From contig OZ022239.1 of assembly GCA_963978895.1 (NCBI GenBank), positions 13,252,274 to 13,316,273 of the forward strand: a stretch of 64,000 nucleotides of DNA. Direction: 5' to 3'. The stretch comes from Erpobdella octoculata (Eukaryota; Annelida; Clitellata; Hirudinida; Erpobdellidae). This document shows, piece by piece, positions 24,054-37,548 of this stretch (positions are counted from its first letter, which is position 1; each line of letters opens with the position of its first letter). The position numbers and the translations under genes are program-made. A model generated the notes under the pieces. It worked only from the letters and a program-made list of their open reading frames with translations. It was not told where the DNA came from and did no database searches.

Positions 24054-25270
24054 TTAGCGGGGTTACCCGGCGTTGCCCGGAGTTTTTAAAGGTTTTTTTC
24101 TATCGTATTTTTCTTTCTCGCTCCCGCATCCTTCCCCTTTTGTTTTACTTCTGTTCTTTCTCGTTTTCCCGCTTTCTCTCCTTTTCCCGCTCGCTCTTCC
24201 GCTCCCGGTCGCCTTTCCGTTCCCACTTGCTCTCCCGTTCTGGGTCGTTTTCTCGTTCCTGCTTGCTCTCCTGTGAAGGAATTCAGGTGCGATGCGCGGG
24301 CGAGTCCACTATAGTTGAACGCAATCTGCGATCCGGGAGGCATAGAAATCCGAGCACGGAAACTGCGATTTCTCAGAAACGGTGATAGCCAGCAATCTGA
24401 GAATTTACAAGTACAGGGGGGTTAATAAGACCTACTTCTGATGCTAACCGGAAGTCTGTGCAACCACGCCCACTTTCGCTTTTGGACTATAAACGCTTGC
24501 GTATTCGACGTCGAACATATCCGGAACCACGTGACCTTGAAAAACCAAACTCAAAATTAACATAGGGGTTCTTGAGCCCTAACTTGAGTGTAAATCACAG
24601 GATCACGTAATTTTTGGTTCCGGAGTTATGAGTGCTCGAAAATGGGTTCCCCGGATTTGGCACTATTTTTTTACCCACTGATGGAAAAAAAAATTTTCGA
24701 ATTTGTATTTCGGATATGGATTTATGGGCGTTCAAAGATGGCGGTATTATTTTTCAATTTTGGTAAAGTATAGTGAAATGGTCTGTAAGTTTGCACTTTC
24801 ATTTATTTGTGAATGGAATCAAGTCCGAATACGCTAAGTGTTGCCGATTCCTCGTCCTTTTTTGCTTAGTTTCCCGTTCCCGTTCCTGCTCGTTCTCATT
24901 TTCCACTCGCTTTCCTGTTCCCGTTCTCACTGGCGCTTATTTACTTTCTTCCACTCTCTCCTTGCATTTTTTAGTCCATAAAACTTAAAATAGATTAGCT
25001 TAAAGCTGCTTGAAACCTTCAAACGTTGTTACGTAAGCTAAATTTGAATTTTATTACATAATAACCTGTAATGGTCGTACATAGGCACTGTTGGCCTGTA
25101 AAGGTTTTTGATAATAAAAAAATAATTTTTTAAAATTTAAAAATACCCTACGACCTTATACTCTTTTAAATCTACCTCCAAGCCATATTTCGTTAAAATT
25201 GGTCCAGCGGGTTGGATCTGAATAGAAGACAAACAAACCACAGACAAAACCGTCATTTTTATATATAAAG
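24054..25270 (-). mobile_element. non-autonomous Helitron family A with internal insertion
   Basis: The minus-strand 3' end is CCGGGCAACGCCGGG, TAACCCCG, CTAA, then T. The 5' region near 25,270 reads TATATATAAAAATGACGG. The 5' unique part (GTTTGTTTGTCTTCTATTC, TTATGTAATAAAATTCAAAT) matches the copies at 11.1 and 51.4 kb. Compared with those, about 0.5 kb between 24,275 and 24,860 (starting GAAGGAATTCAGG) splits the C/T-rich minisatellite. It is probably a later insertion of unknown type. Confidence 0.72.
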
Positions 25271-26171
<901 letters not shown>

Positions 26172-26385
26172 TTATAATTATAATTCATGAAGAAGACTTG
26201 ATGATGTTGCAGTTCCAGTAATTTCTGGTGGTAATTTGTTGTCAATAAGAAAGTAAGTAAGAAAGTAAGTTTCGTAAGAGTTTGCAAATAAGAAAGTGCC
26301 GGCGGATCAATTTTTTTAATTCCATCACGTGTTGATGGAATTGACTTTTAATCTGAGTGAGTGGAAAGGTAAGTAGATGCATTGC

Positions 26386-26832
26386 TGGGTGTTGTACAGG
26401 TGAGATATTGTTGTACAGGTGAGATATTGTTGTACAGGTGAGATATTGCTGTACAGGTGAGATGTTGTTGTACAGGTGAGATGTTGTTGTACAGGTGAGA
26501 TGTTGTTGTATAAGTGATATGTTGTTGTGCAGGTGAGATGTTGTTGTGCAGGTGAGATGTTGTTGTATAAGTGATATGTTGTTGTGCAGGTGAGATGTTG
26601 TTGTGCAGGTGAGATGTTGTTGTATAAGTGATATGTTGTTGTGCAGGTGAGATGTTGTTGTACAGGTGAGATGTTGTTGTACAAGTGAGATATTGTTGTT
26701 CAGGTGAGATATTGTTATACAAGTGAGATATTGTTGTACAGGTGAGATGTTGTTGTATAAGTGAGATATTGTTGTACAGGTGAGATGTTGTTGTGCAGGT
26801 GAGATGATGTTGTACAGCTGTACAGGTGAGGT
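26386..26832 (+). repeat. 19-bp tandem repeat, ~23 copies, with 57-bp higher order
   Basis: Unit TTGTTGTACAGGTGAGATG. In the middle a trimer carrying GCAGGTGAG, GCAGGTGAG and ATAAGTGAT variants repeats three times (57-bp period), showing recent unequal exchange. Each unit contains CAG/GTGAGAT, which matches a consensus 5' splice site. Confidence 0.95.
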
Positions 26833-27525
26833 AATTTTGATGAATACTATTCTACCTACTTAACAAAATTAAACTTGTTTTCAAACTTTCAACAATTCAG
26901 AACATAGTTTTGTTATAACTATAGTGAAATGTTTTAATGAATGAAAGGAACTCAATCAGCCAAATATTTCAACAAGATAAACATAAATTCTAACAAATCA
27001 AATACGACTGATGCAAACGATGGCATTTTTAACCCATTTACGGCTACGGTTGCGAAAACGCAACGTCAATATTAGTATTTCCGTATGGTCGTGACCATTA
27101 ATGGGTGAAGCCTAACAATTTAATTGTGGTGCAGAGATAGTCTAGTTCATGAACATTTCACCATCGCTGTTGTCAAATCGAAGCGCTCAAGTTCGGAGGG
27201 AAAAATTTTTTCCATGGGACATGAATGAACTCAGACCCAAAGAAACGTTCTTGTTATGTTTATATCCAGAAAATAATTTTATAACCAGCTCAATAAATAG
27301 TTAAAGTTGGAGGAAAGTTTTTACAATAAAATATTCATTATTCAAGCAAATAACACCAATCATTTTAAACAGTTAATCCATTTATATTTCATGAAACGAA
27401 AACGTCAAATTATTTTCAACCATTTTAAGTCATCGTTAGGACCATCCAGCATTAAGATTAGAACAAATTGTGTTTATGATCATTATTATTTTTTTACAAC
27501 TTTTGTTTTACTTGCATAATATATA
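26833..27525. other. spacer with a tiny inverted-repeat element
   Basis: No gene recognised. 27,032-27,107 is bounded by ACCCATTTACGG and, inverted, ACCCATTAATGG (10 of 12 identical). It contains a perfect GTTGCG-AAAA-CGCAAC hairpin. It could be a worn micro-MITE. Confidence 0.35.
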
Positions 27526-27640
27526 CGTATACACACATGCACATACATAGCCATGCATACATATACATGCACATACATAGCCATGCATACACATACATGC
27601 ACATACATAGCCATGCATACACATACATGCACATAAATAC
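27526..27640 (+). repeat. 30-bp tandem repeat (ACATGCACATACATAGCCATGC type)
   Basis: Three to four nearly identical copies built on CATGCACATACATAGCC. Confidence 0.93.
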
Positions 27641-27689
27641 ATACATTAGCCTAGAAGTCTGCTGATTCACGCCACATTAAAAATTGTCA

Positions 27690-27990
27690 AACTGAATTGA
27701 ATTGAATTGAATACACATATATTCACAAACATACCCACGTGTATACACAAACATACCCACGTGTATACACATACATAGCCACACACACTCACCTCCATGC
27801 CATACATACACATACACATGCAAACCCACACTTAAACATACATAAAGCATACACATTGTACATACATACCAAACTAACACATACATGTACAAGCAAACCC
27901 AAATCTACACATACATGTACAAGCAAACCCACATCTACACAGACATGTACGCACACGTACACACACACGTACACACACACCTACACGTAC
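27690..27990 (+). repeat. CA-rich region with short tandem repeats
   Basis: Contains four TGAAT pentamers near 27,695 and two copies of a unit built on ACATACCCACGTGTATACAC. There are also about three 30-bp copies with CATACATGTACAAGCAAACC, then (ACACACGT)n. Confidence 0.85.
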
Positions 27991-28324
27991 ACAATTGGTC
28001 ATGATGACGTTTCATTTAGTTTTATAACAATCACGTGACACCACGCCATAATATTCATTAGAAGATTATTGCTAACTTACATTAATTAATCAATACAAAT
28101 GCTACTTTTTTTCTTAATAACTCAAAGTGCTAATTAAAATAATTATTTTTTAAACACCTATTTACTCAACTATATATTCTCTTCTAATAACAACTGGCGC
28201 TTGAAACGAACGCTAATATAGGTACAATATAACTAACAAGTTTACATTTAAAGTGACTGAAAGATTTTAAATTTTTATTTTTCTTTGATTTTAATGAACG
28301 TATATTTAAAATATTTCACAGATT
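27991..28324. other. AT-rich spacer, no gene recognised
   Basis: Nothing recognised between two tandem arrays. Confidence 0.5.
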
Positions 28325-28715
28325 GAAACTAATGTGAACATAATATGAACAAAATATGAACATGATATGAACAAAATATGAACATGATATGAACAAAATA
28401 TGGACATGATATGAACAAAATATGAACATGATATGAATAAAATATGAACATGATATGAACAAAATATGAACATGATATGAACAAAATATGGACATGATAT
28501 GAACAAAATATGAACATGATATGAACAAAATATGAACATGATATGAACAAAATATGAATATGATTCAAAGAAGATATGATCATGATACGAGCATGATACG
28601 AACCAGTTATGAACCTGATATGAATATAATATGAACAAAACATGAACAAGATACAAACAAGAGTTGAACCTATTATGAACATGATATGAGTAAGATATGT
28701 ACCTGTTATGAATTT
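28325..28715 (+). repeat. 22-bp tandem repeat (CATGATATGAACAAAATATG)
   Basis: About ten nearly identical units run to 28,560, with occasional GGAC/GAATA variants. A degenerate continuation (GATACGAACC, ATATGAATATAAT) runs to about 28,715. The open minus frames (FCSYHVHI repeats) are by-products. Confidence 0.95.
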
Positions 28716-28867
28716 GATGCTCATCTACCACCTATTAATTATTGATCGACCACCAATCAAGTTGATGATACTCCTCCACCTACGCGTTCATAAACAACTT
28801 AATAATAAAATATTTTTTTAAACCACTCATTAACAACATATTAATTCTTCAACCATTAATCACTTTT

Positions 28868-29786
<919 letters not shown>

Positions 29787-29829
29787 CATCATTCAACTAA
29801 CCAACCAACCAACCAGCCAACCAACTAAT

Positions 29830-31635
29830 CAATCAATCGTTTTTAAATAAAGTTTTTCATTTCAGAGGAAATTGCTGTCATTTGTTTCCTTAGCAGAGAA
29901 GCCTGGGTCAAGGTCACGAATCAGTTTTATTGTCATCTGACGTGAACGGGGTAGTTTTTTATTGGTCTGTGCGGAGCAGTTCATTGGAAAATTTACTGGA
30001 ATTATACCGCCACTGCTTTTAAACGATAAATGAAAAAGCGAACGTACAAGAACGTACAAGAAAAACGTAAGAAGAAAAGAATAAGTAAAGAAAGAATGAC
30101 AATCAAACAATCTACTTACATTCTTTTTAGTACTTTAAAATACTTCCCCGGGGAGCAGTAAGTACGTTGTAAGTACAAAACTACCTGATCAATTTCAAAT
30201 TCATAAAAGTTCTTCATCTGAAAGTTCAAGGTGCAAGAACTTTCAATAATGGATGATTGTTGGAAATTTTTTGTTATCACTGCACTGAGGTGCGTTTTTA
30301 GATTTATACTAGGACGTCAAGATAAAGGATGTGTCTTTGAAACAGACATGTCATCATGTTATGACACAAAAAAACTTTTTTTTTTAATTTTTAGGCTTAC
30401 ATTTCAATTTCGCATTTGAATGTCTTCAACAAAGAAACCTGGGATTTATCTTCATTTTGAAGCATTCTATTTTTTTTAAAGAAGAATAGTTTTGAAAATT
30501 CTGCATTGATTTTTTTACCAAATTGTAATAGTTCGAAGAAATGCAAGAAATTTTTACTTGAAAAATATTTTAGAACTTGTGCTAATATTTTAGATCTTGT
30601 GCTAATATTGTAGATATTGTGAATATATCAAGTTTAAATTTTGACAACGAAGCCGTTAAAAATTGTTTACTTTAAAAACCTGTCAAACATGACATAATTC
30701 CTGTTTACTTTTACGCTTGGTGGTAGTAAATGTCTTTGCTGAAATATTTTTTTTTTCATACACGTTCCATACCTCTTTCATATTGGAAACTTGCTATCAA
30801 AAATGTTTCAGTTATATCCTTTGGCATTCACCTGGCTGGTTAGGAAAATAAACTCAAAAAAGTCCCCTTGGAGAGTTGGTTTGTGCCAAAAATTAACTTC
30901 GGAGGCAATTAACTTAACTGCCCTAAAAGCAAATAAAATAATAAACTGGAATAAAAAAATTTTTAAAGTCTTTAAATAAATTTTATCAGTTGTAAGAATT
31001 CTATTATTTGCTGAAATTACTAATCTGCCTCGCCAAAACTGCGCAAGGTCCCTTAGATATAACACGAAGATTTTTGTATTTCTTAAACATGTCTCGGAAA
31101 CAAAAAAGCAATCATGCTGAAAACAAAAAAAAATATGTGAGCAGCTTGAAAATAAAAAAAAATCACAAGTTTAAAGTTCTTAACCATATAGTCTTAGTAA
31201 ATCCACCGTCAATAAAATCTGAACAACAAGAAAAAAAAGAAACCATAAACCACTTCAGGTGCTAAGAAGATAGGACCACCAAGTTATCAACATCATGATA
31301 TCATGAAGACACTCTATATAAATGGTTTGTCTAAGTTAGATCACAAAGCATACCAGTCAGTGTTCAACTAGTCAGAAGAAAGTGACATATATTAATTTAA
31401 GCGCTCTTTATTTATCGCTCGTTATTCACGGCGCTATAGAAATTGTCATTTTTTTTTCATTTCATCTTAAACCATAATACTGTACTTTTTAGTGCCTAAC
31501 TGACTTTACATGTATAATAAATGCAATTTCGTTTTTCACAATAACTTGCTGATTTGTTTTTATACCCTGGATATAACGGACTTTGGATATAACGTACCCA
31601 TTTCTTGGGGCCTTGAAGTACGTTATAGCATTTTG
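29830..31635. other. AT-rich spacer, no gene recognised
   Basis: Several 60-85-codon open frames (30,231-30,419; 30,791-30,979; 31,008-31,265) lack motifs and splice context. 31,592-31,632 holds a hairpin with stem TATAACGTAC and ~20-nt loop, adjacent to GGATATAACGGAC. It resembles worn inverted-repeat ends of a DNA transposon. Confidence 0.4.
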
Positions 31636-32095
31636 TAAATTGTATTAGATACAAGATGATGATTTCAATGATCACTTATTGAGATATTGTAAACTTCGAT
31701 TACTTGTAATTGAAGTTTGTCTAACTTATGAATTTACAAACAAATCAACTATTTAAAACTTAGAGATCTTGTATTTTTATATAATTATTTTATGAAGCTT
31801 GATTAAAAGAAATTAAAGACTTTAAAAAAGGCTTTTTTTAGTTCTAGAGTGGTAAATATATGGAATGACTTGGACGATGACACTGTAGCATCTGAGACTA
31901 CCACATCTTTTAAAGTAGCGCTATCTAGGCATGGATACTGATTTTTATGCAATTATTTATTTTTTATTAGTCTATTTATCTATTATTATCATTTATTTTA
32001 TTCTATTCTATTTATTATTATTTTTAATTCGAAGTGGTTGTCTATACGCGTAAAGTCTTCTAAACACTATAATAAACGTTATCTTATCTTATCTT
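31636..32095 (+). mobile_element. 5'-truncated CR1-like LINE 3' end
   Basis: The plus strand encodes pieces of the RT C-terminal region: LKLRDLVFLYNYF (compare LRGDLIMLYNF in the copy at 5.4 kb), then FFSSRVVNIWNDL...TTSFKVALSRHGY before TGA. A frame change lies between them, near 31,805. The 3' untranslated region ends in TTATC pentamers (ATCTTATCTTATCTT) at 32,080-32,095, as in other CR1 elements. Confidence 0.75.
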
Positions 32096-32330
32096 AAATT
32101 AAATGAATTTATATATACGATATAGTTATTGTATATATAAATTCATTTAATTTCCTTTAATCAAGCTTCATAAAATAATTATATAAAAATACAAGATCTC
32201 TAAGTTTTAAATAGTTGATGTGTATGTAAATTCATAAGTTAGACAAACTTCAATTACAAGTAATCGAAGTTTACAATATCTCAATAAGTGATTATTGAAA
32301 TCATCATCTTGTATCTAATACAATTTAAAA
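31636..32330. repeat. large inverted repeat (foldback), ~180-bp arms
   Basis: The left arm 31,636-31,817 and right arm 32,148-32,327 are near-perfect reverse complements with only a handful of mismatches. The ~330-bp spacer holds the CR1 3' tail. A second, perfect 23-bp palindrome (32,096-32,118 with 32,131-32,153, AAATGAATTTATATATAC core) lies just inside the right arm. Confidence 0.9.
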
Positions 32331-32629
32331 CCATTCTAAAGTAGCCAAATATACGCTTGTCAATATTGCAACAATATATATGAATAATTCGGCACTATTT
32401 TTTCTTTTATACACACTCGATTAAAAAATATAGAAGATTTTTTAAATTAACTTTTTTTATATTTGTTCAACACTCTAAATTTGCTTATTAACAGTTTATT
32501 TTTAAGCTTGAAGTCCATTAAATATCAGCTAGTTTCCATCTTCGGAGTCGTTAAGTATTAAAAATAAACAAAAAGCAGTGACTAAAGGGTAACGATACAG
32601 TTAATTGAGAAGTTGTAAAAAAACAATTT

Positions 32630-33356
<727 letters not shown>

Positions 33357-33890
33357 TCATTATGCCCTTCTTAATCTTGTTCGTCCTGAACAACTTCATC
33401 GCCTCCGAAATACACAACAAGGTGATCACTAGAGAGGGCCTTTATTTTTTTTTCACGGCTTTAACAGCAATCTGCAAACAAAATGGCCGATTCCCTCATC
33501 AAGCGGAAGCAGTCTCCCTGGATTCCAGCCAATACTCCAACTCTGAAACGTGTACTGAAAAAGCACACCAAACCGCTTCCTGCAAACTTTTTCACTTTTG
33601 ATTGTCGATCATAGCGGGCCTCCACTCAGCCACTGTCGGTCCCATGCAATTGAGCCCGCAATTCCAAAGCACGCGCCTTCCAACTCTCCAATACCCTTGA
33701 AGCCCCCTCCCCAAACACAAGTTTGGTTCACGCAGAACTGTCCAAATACCTCAAGTGTCAGCTTGTCTTTATTGTGTTGCAACTGAGATACGAGATCCTT
33801 CGTCAAACACCTCTGGATCTCATTTTTATTGTTTGTAAAAGTAGTACCCTCATAAATCTCATTAACCCTCCCCAAAGCGTGGACAAATTA
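33357..33890 (-). repeat. fragment of the dispersed repeat found at 44.2-44.4 kb
   Basis: 33,357-33,530 aligns with 44,245-44,400. Shared blocks include CTTAATC/CTTCAATC, TTGTTCGTC, ACTTCATCGCCTCCGAAATAC versus AACTCCGAAATACTC, GAGGGCCTT, ACGGCTTT and GGAAGCAGTC. A minus-strand frame at 33,609-33,875 (VNEIYEGTTFTNNKNEIQ...) may be a coding relic of the same element, but is unrecognised. By position it corresponds to sequence just inside one LTR of the element at 44-45.6 kb. Confidence 0.5.
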
Positions 33891-34177
33891 TTTTAATAAT
33901 TTTTACTTAAAGATATAAACCTTCACTTCAACTTTTGTTTCTAACAAACCGAAGAAAAAAAGATTGATGGAATTATTTCGAGTTCTTCATACGCCTCAGC
34001 AATTTTTCATTTTTTTAATTTTCTTTTGGAAAAAAATAGTGAAAAATAAGAAAGACAAACAGACAGTTCAGTTTCCAGTTATTGAAAGAATCAAATTTAT
34101 CACCTGGGTGGTCAAATTCATTAACACATTTGTTTAATAAAAATTACTCACCACAAACTTGTATATACACATGAAGC

Positions 34178-34335
34178 ATCCACATATGCAGTTATGCAGT
34201 CATGCATCATGCACATATGCAGTTATGCAGTCATGCATCATGCACATATGCAGTTATGCAGTCATGCATCATGCACATATGCAGTTATGCAGTCATGCAG
34301 CATACACATATGCAGTTATGCAATTATGCACTCAT
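34178..34335 (+). repeat. 31-bp tandem repeat (CATATGCAGTTATGCAGTCA)
   Basis: About five copies, the inner three identical, built on ATGCA palindromes (ATGCAT, TGCA). Confidence 0.95.
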
Positions 34336-35190
34336 TGAAAGGTTTCTTGAGTGCTTTTTTACTTTTTACGATTTTTTCTCAAATATTCCATTTTTTAAAT
34401 TTTATTTGCTGACTGCTGGAAACCAAAAACAGAAGCTTACAAAAAAGTTGATTTGTTTCGAATCAAATGTTTGTTTTTACTTTAGATAAAATCAACATCT
34501 CAGCAATAAAAGAGCTTAGCTTAGTTTTGATGTGATCAATTATGATTTATTAAAATTGGATTTTTATGCATTTTAATTTATAAACGCCAATTTAAAATGA
34601 AGTTTTAGATTTTTCATTTGCGAAGGAGATATAAAAAATGCTCGTCAAGAAAATTGTCATCAAAACATATCTATCTTCCGGTACCTTGATTTGATTTTCT
34701 ATAAAAATTAATCGTAATTTTTAGCGCCCAGTTCCCAAAAATATCTGATAAATTTTTATTATTTTAGACCAGCTCTCATATAACTTTTCTGGAAGAAAAT
34801 AGATTGCGTTAGCGGTCATTTTAGTTCTCTCTAACTATATGCGATCAACCATGACTCTGACAATGGTGTTAGACTTGCCAATATAATCATTTGAAAATGA
34901 TATCGTAAAAGGTTTTGATAAAATTATTAACAAGTTTGCAGCATTGTAGGCCAGGAAAGTTTTAGTTTGATATTGTAGTGTGTGCTGTTTCATGCCAATG
35001 TGACAGTTTCTGATTGTAAAATCTTGTTTCGTGTAACATAAACATTGAAAATTCATTATAAAGAAAATGAACAAACTTTGTCATTTGTAGTTTTAGTTCT
35101 TAACCTTTTACAATATTTTACCTCTGACTAAAGAAGTGAAGAAGTGTGGTTCTGTTAGTTACCAATGAGGGACCCGGAAGAGGGGGATAT
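34336..35190. other. AT-rich spacer, no gene recognised
   Basis: Nothing recognised. The 34,835-35,074 minus open frame is without motif. Confidence 0.5.
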
Positions 35191-35240
35191 ATTCTGAGTT
35201 ACCGCACTGGGTGACACCAACCCTAGCGACGCCACTGGAC
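35160..35240 (-). mobile_element. DNA-transposon end (CAGTGGCGTCGC type)
   Basis: The minus strand from about 35,240 reads CAGTGGCGTCGCTAGGGTTG, then GTGTCACCCAGTGCGGTAAC. It is similar to the element at 54.23-54.57 kb. No second end was seen. The 34-bp satellite begins right at this end and contains the related word TTGGTGTCATGTC, so the array may have grown from the element end. Confidence 0.5.
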
Positions 35241-35602
35241 ATGACACCAACGAACAAACCACCCACACATTGACATGACACCACCTAACAAACCACCCAC
35301 ACATTGATATGACACCAACGAACAAACCACCCACACATTGACATGACACCAACGAAAAAACCACCCACACATTGACATGACACCAACGAACAAACCACCC
35401 ACACATTGACATGACACCAACGAACAAACCACCCACACATTGACATGACACCAACGAACAAACCACCCACTCATTGACTTGACACCAACGAACAAGCCAC
35501 CCACACATTGACATGACACACCACCTAACAAACCACCCACACATTGACATGACACCACCTAACAAACCACCCACACATTGACTTGACACCAACAAACAAA
35601 CC
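35236..35602 (+). repeat. 34-bp tandem repeat, ~11 copies
   Basis: Unit GACATGACACCAACGAACAA followed by ACCACCCACACATT, with a CACCTAAC variant at both ends. A 34-bp period shifts the frame each unit, so the minus-strand CGGLFVGV-type peptides are incidental. Confidence 0.95.
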
Positions 35603-35869
35603 ACCTATCCAACAGACGCAGTAAGAAAAAATGTCAATTGAACAAAGCGAACCTCGCGTCTATGCAACGAATAACAACTCTCTTTACTGAAATAGTAAGA
35701 TTCATTAAACATTAGCTCTCTCTTGCTTTTTTCTCTATTTCTCTCACTTTGAAGTTTTTTTTTCATTTTTTGTTGGAAACTAAGAATAAGTCTATTTTGC
35801 AGCGTTAGAAATATGTTTTAACTAAAATACATTCTTGGTAGTCCTAAATGTATTCAAATGCATTTTGTA
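35603..35869. other. spacer, no gene recognised
   Basis: No structure recognised. Confidence 0.5.
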
Positions 35870-36135
35870 TGGGGTAATTTTGTTTGATGGTCTATCCCAA
35901 GTAATTTTGTTTGATGGTCCACATCCCTAGTAATTTTGTTTGATGGTCCATCCCTAGTAATTTTGTTTGATGGTCCATTCCTAGTAATTTTGTTTGATGG
36001 TCCATCCCTAGTAATTTTGTTTGATGGTCCATCCCTAGTAATTTTGTTTGATGGTCTATCCCTAGTAATTTTGTATGATGGTCCATCCCTAGTAATTTTG
36101 TTTGATGGTCCATCCCTAGTAATTTTGTTTCATGG
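35870..36135 (+). repeat. 27-bp tandem repeat, ~10 copies
   Basis: Unit TAATTTTGTTTGATGGTCCA plus TCCCTAG. Being a multiple of three, it gives nine-residue repeats in open frames on both strands (MDHQTKLLG minus). No start or splice context supports translation. Confidence 0.95.
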
Positions 36136-36721
36136 GATACTTGAACAGTTTAATTGCTGTTAAGGAGAAATGAGAGTCTAGAGACTGTCTCATAAGCTCA
36201 TTTATCAATGCTTTGGCTTTGATTAAAATTGTTACTGTCTTGTCTCGGTCTCTTCTAAATTTTTATTACATGTTTTGTTAATTCTTTGTTCTTTTCATTA
36301 AAGGATATACTTGTCTTGTTTCGGTCCACAAGTCAATATCTCGGTCTTCACAAGTGTTTTGTTTTGTTCTGTGCAATTAAGAAACCTCCCAAACAACAAT
36401 CAATTTAAAAATAATCAAAGAAAATAAACAATAAATTTTGAAGTAGAAAAAAATGCGATGCCTCAAAAAAAATTATTAGTTATTTCTTGCAAATCACAGA
36501 ATTTCTGAATGTGCTGAATTTGTACTCATAACTGCTCGTACAACAAGTAAACAAAATACGGAAGAAAGAGCTCTTTCTCTTAGGGAAAATGATAGAAAGA
36601 CGCGTGGATAAACAGAAAAAAAGGAGGGATAAAAAGAAATAGAAAGGTCTTGATACAATAATTTGGTACTCAGTGATGTGAAATAACAAGATAACAGAGA
36701 TAAGATGGAGATCTGACAGCA
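36136..36721. other. spacer, no gene recognised
   Basis: Open frame 36,480-36,833 (minus) overlaps the better candidate upstream in another frame and has no motif. Otherwise nothing. Confidence 0.45.
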
Positions 36722-37030
36722 TTACAGTCCCACGACTAAATGGCTGACAGGCATGGCGTCCGCTAAATGCTTCCTTGAACGTCGATAGTGAGATGGAAGA
36801 GGTGGAATAGAAGGACACGAAAATAAAGAACAAAACAGAACAATAAATGAGAGCAGAGAAGTAACTAAAAGTCCGACAATAAAAGTAGAAAAAAATTTAC
36901 ATTCCCACAAGTTGATGTTTTCAATGCGATAATAAAAGTAATTTCCATGCATATTTTTGTTTGTCTGACCGAGTGCGATTATTTGTTTTTCATGCTCAGA
37001 AATGATCATTTGAAGACCGGAGCGCATCAT
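36722..37030 (-). CDS. candidate 102-residue single-pass membrane protein
   Basis: ATG-started (tandem ATGATG at 37030). The N-terminal ~50 residues are polar and mixed-charge. One strong hydrophobic segment (FIVGLLVTSLLSFIVLF, about residues 52-70) follows, then SCPSIPPLPSHYRRSRKH, a short Pro-rich and basic tail. This is the layout of a small single-pass protein with a positive-inside flank. The upstream minus strand has TTATTTATG, a TATA-like word, and TCATTC, an initiator-like word. It is unrecognised; it could be a first exon or chance. Confidence 0.3.
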   Translation of the reverse strand: MMRSGLQMIISEHEKQIIALGQTNKNMHGNYFYYRIENINLWECKFFSTFIVGLLVTSLLSFIVLFCSLFSCPSIPPLPSHYRRSRKHLADAMPVSHLVVGL

Positions 37031-37221
37031 TTCAGATTCAACACCGAATGATCACGTGCGAGCATAAATAAGTGCATCAGATCAGCGGCGTTATGATTCC
37101 ACACAAACAACTCGTGAAAATATAATTTAATTCGAATTCATTCCACATGGGAACTTTGCAGTGTTGACATTTAATATCGATGGAAGAGTCCCGGTACTGA
37201 TGAATACAAAATCGTGTGGTC

Positions 37222-37548
37222 CAACGTTCAGTATCTTTCAATGTTCAGTATCTTTCAATGTTCAGTATCTTTCAATGTTCAGTATCTTTCAATGTTCAGT
37301 ATCTTTCAATGTTCAGTATCTTTCAATGTTCAGTATCTTTCAATGTTCAGTATCTTTCAATGTTCAGTATCTTTCAATGTTCAGTATCTTTCAACGTTCA
37401 GTATCTTTCAATGTTCAGTATCTTTCAATGTTCAGTATCTCTCAATGTTCAGTATCTTTCAATGTTCAGTATCTCATTGTTCAGTATCTCATCGGTCAGT
37501 ATCTCATTGTGCAGTATCTCATCGGTCAGTATCTCATTGTTCAGTATG
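37222..37548 (+). repeat. 17-bp tandem repeat (TTCAGTATCTTTCAATG), ~16 copies
   Basis: Nearly perfect to 37,460. It then changes to a 15-bp variant (TCAGTATCTCATTGT / TCATCGG alternating), showing a shift of unit length within one array. Confidence 0.96.

Noticed and set aside
28306..28731. Membrane-like repeat protein (FCSYHVHI units)
   Set aside because: Encoded wholly by a 22-bp tandem array that changes frame each unit.
36480..36833. 117-codon minus ORF
   Set aside because: Overlaps the 102-codon membrane-type ORF in another frame, has no features beyond AT-bias hydrophobicity, and is treated as a shadow.
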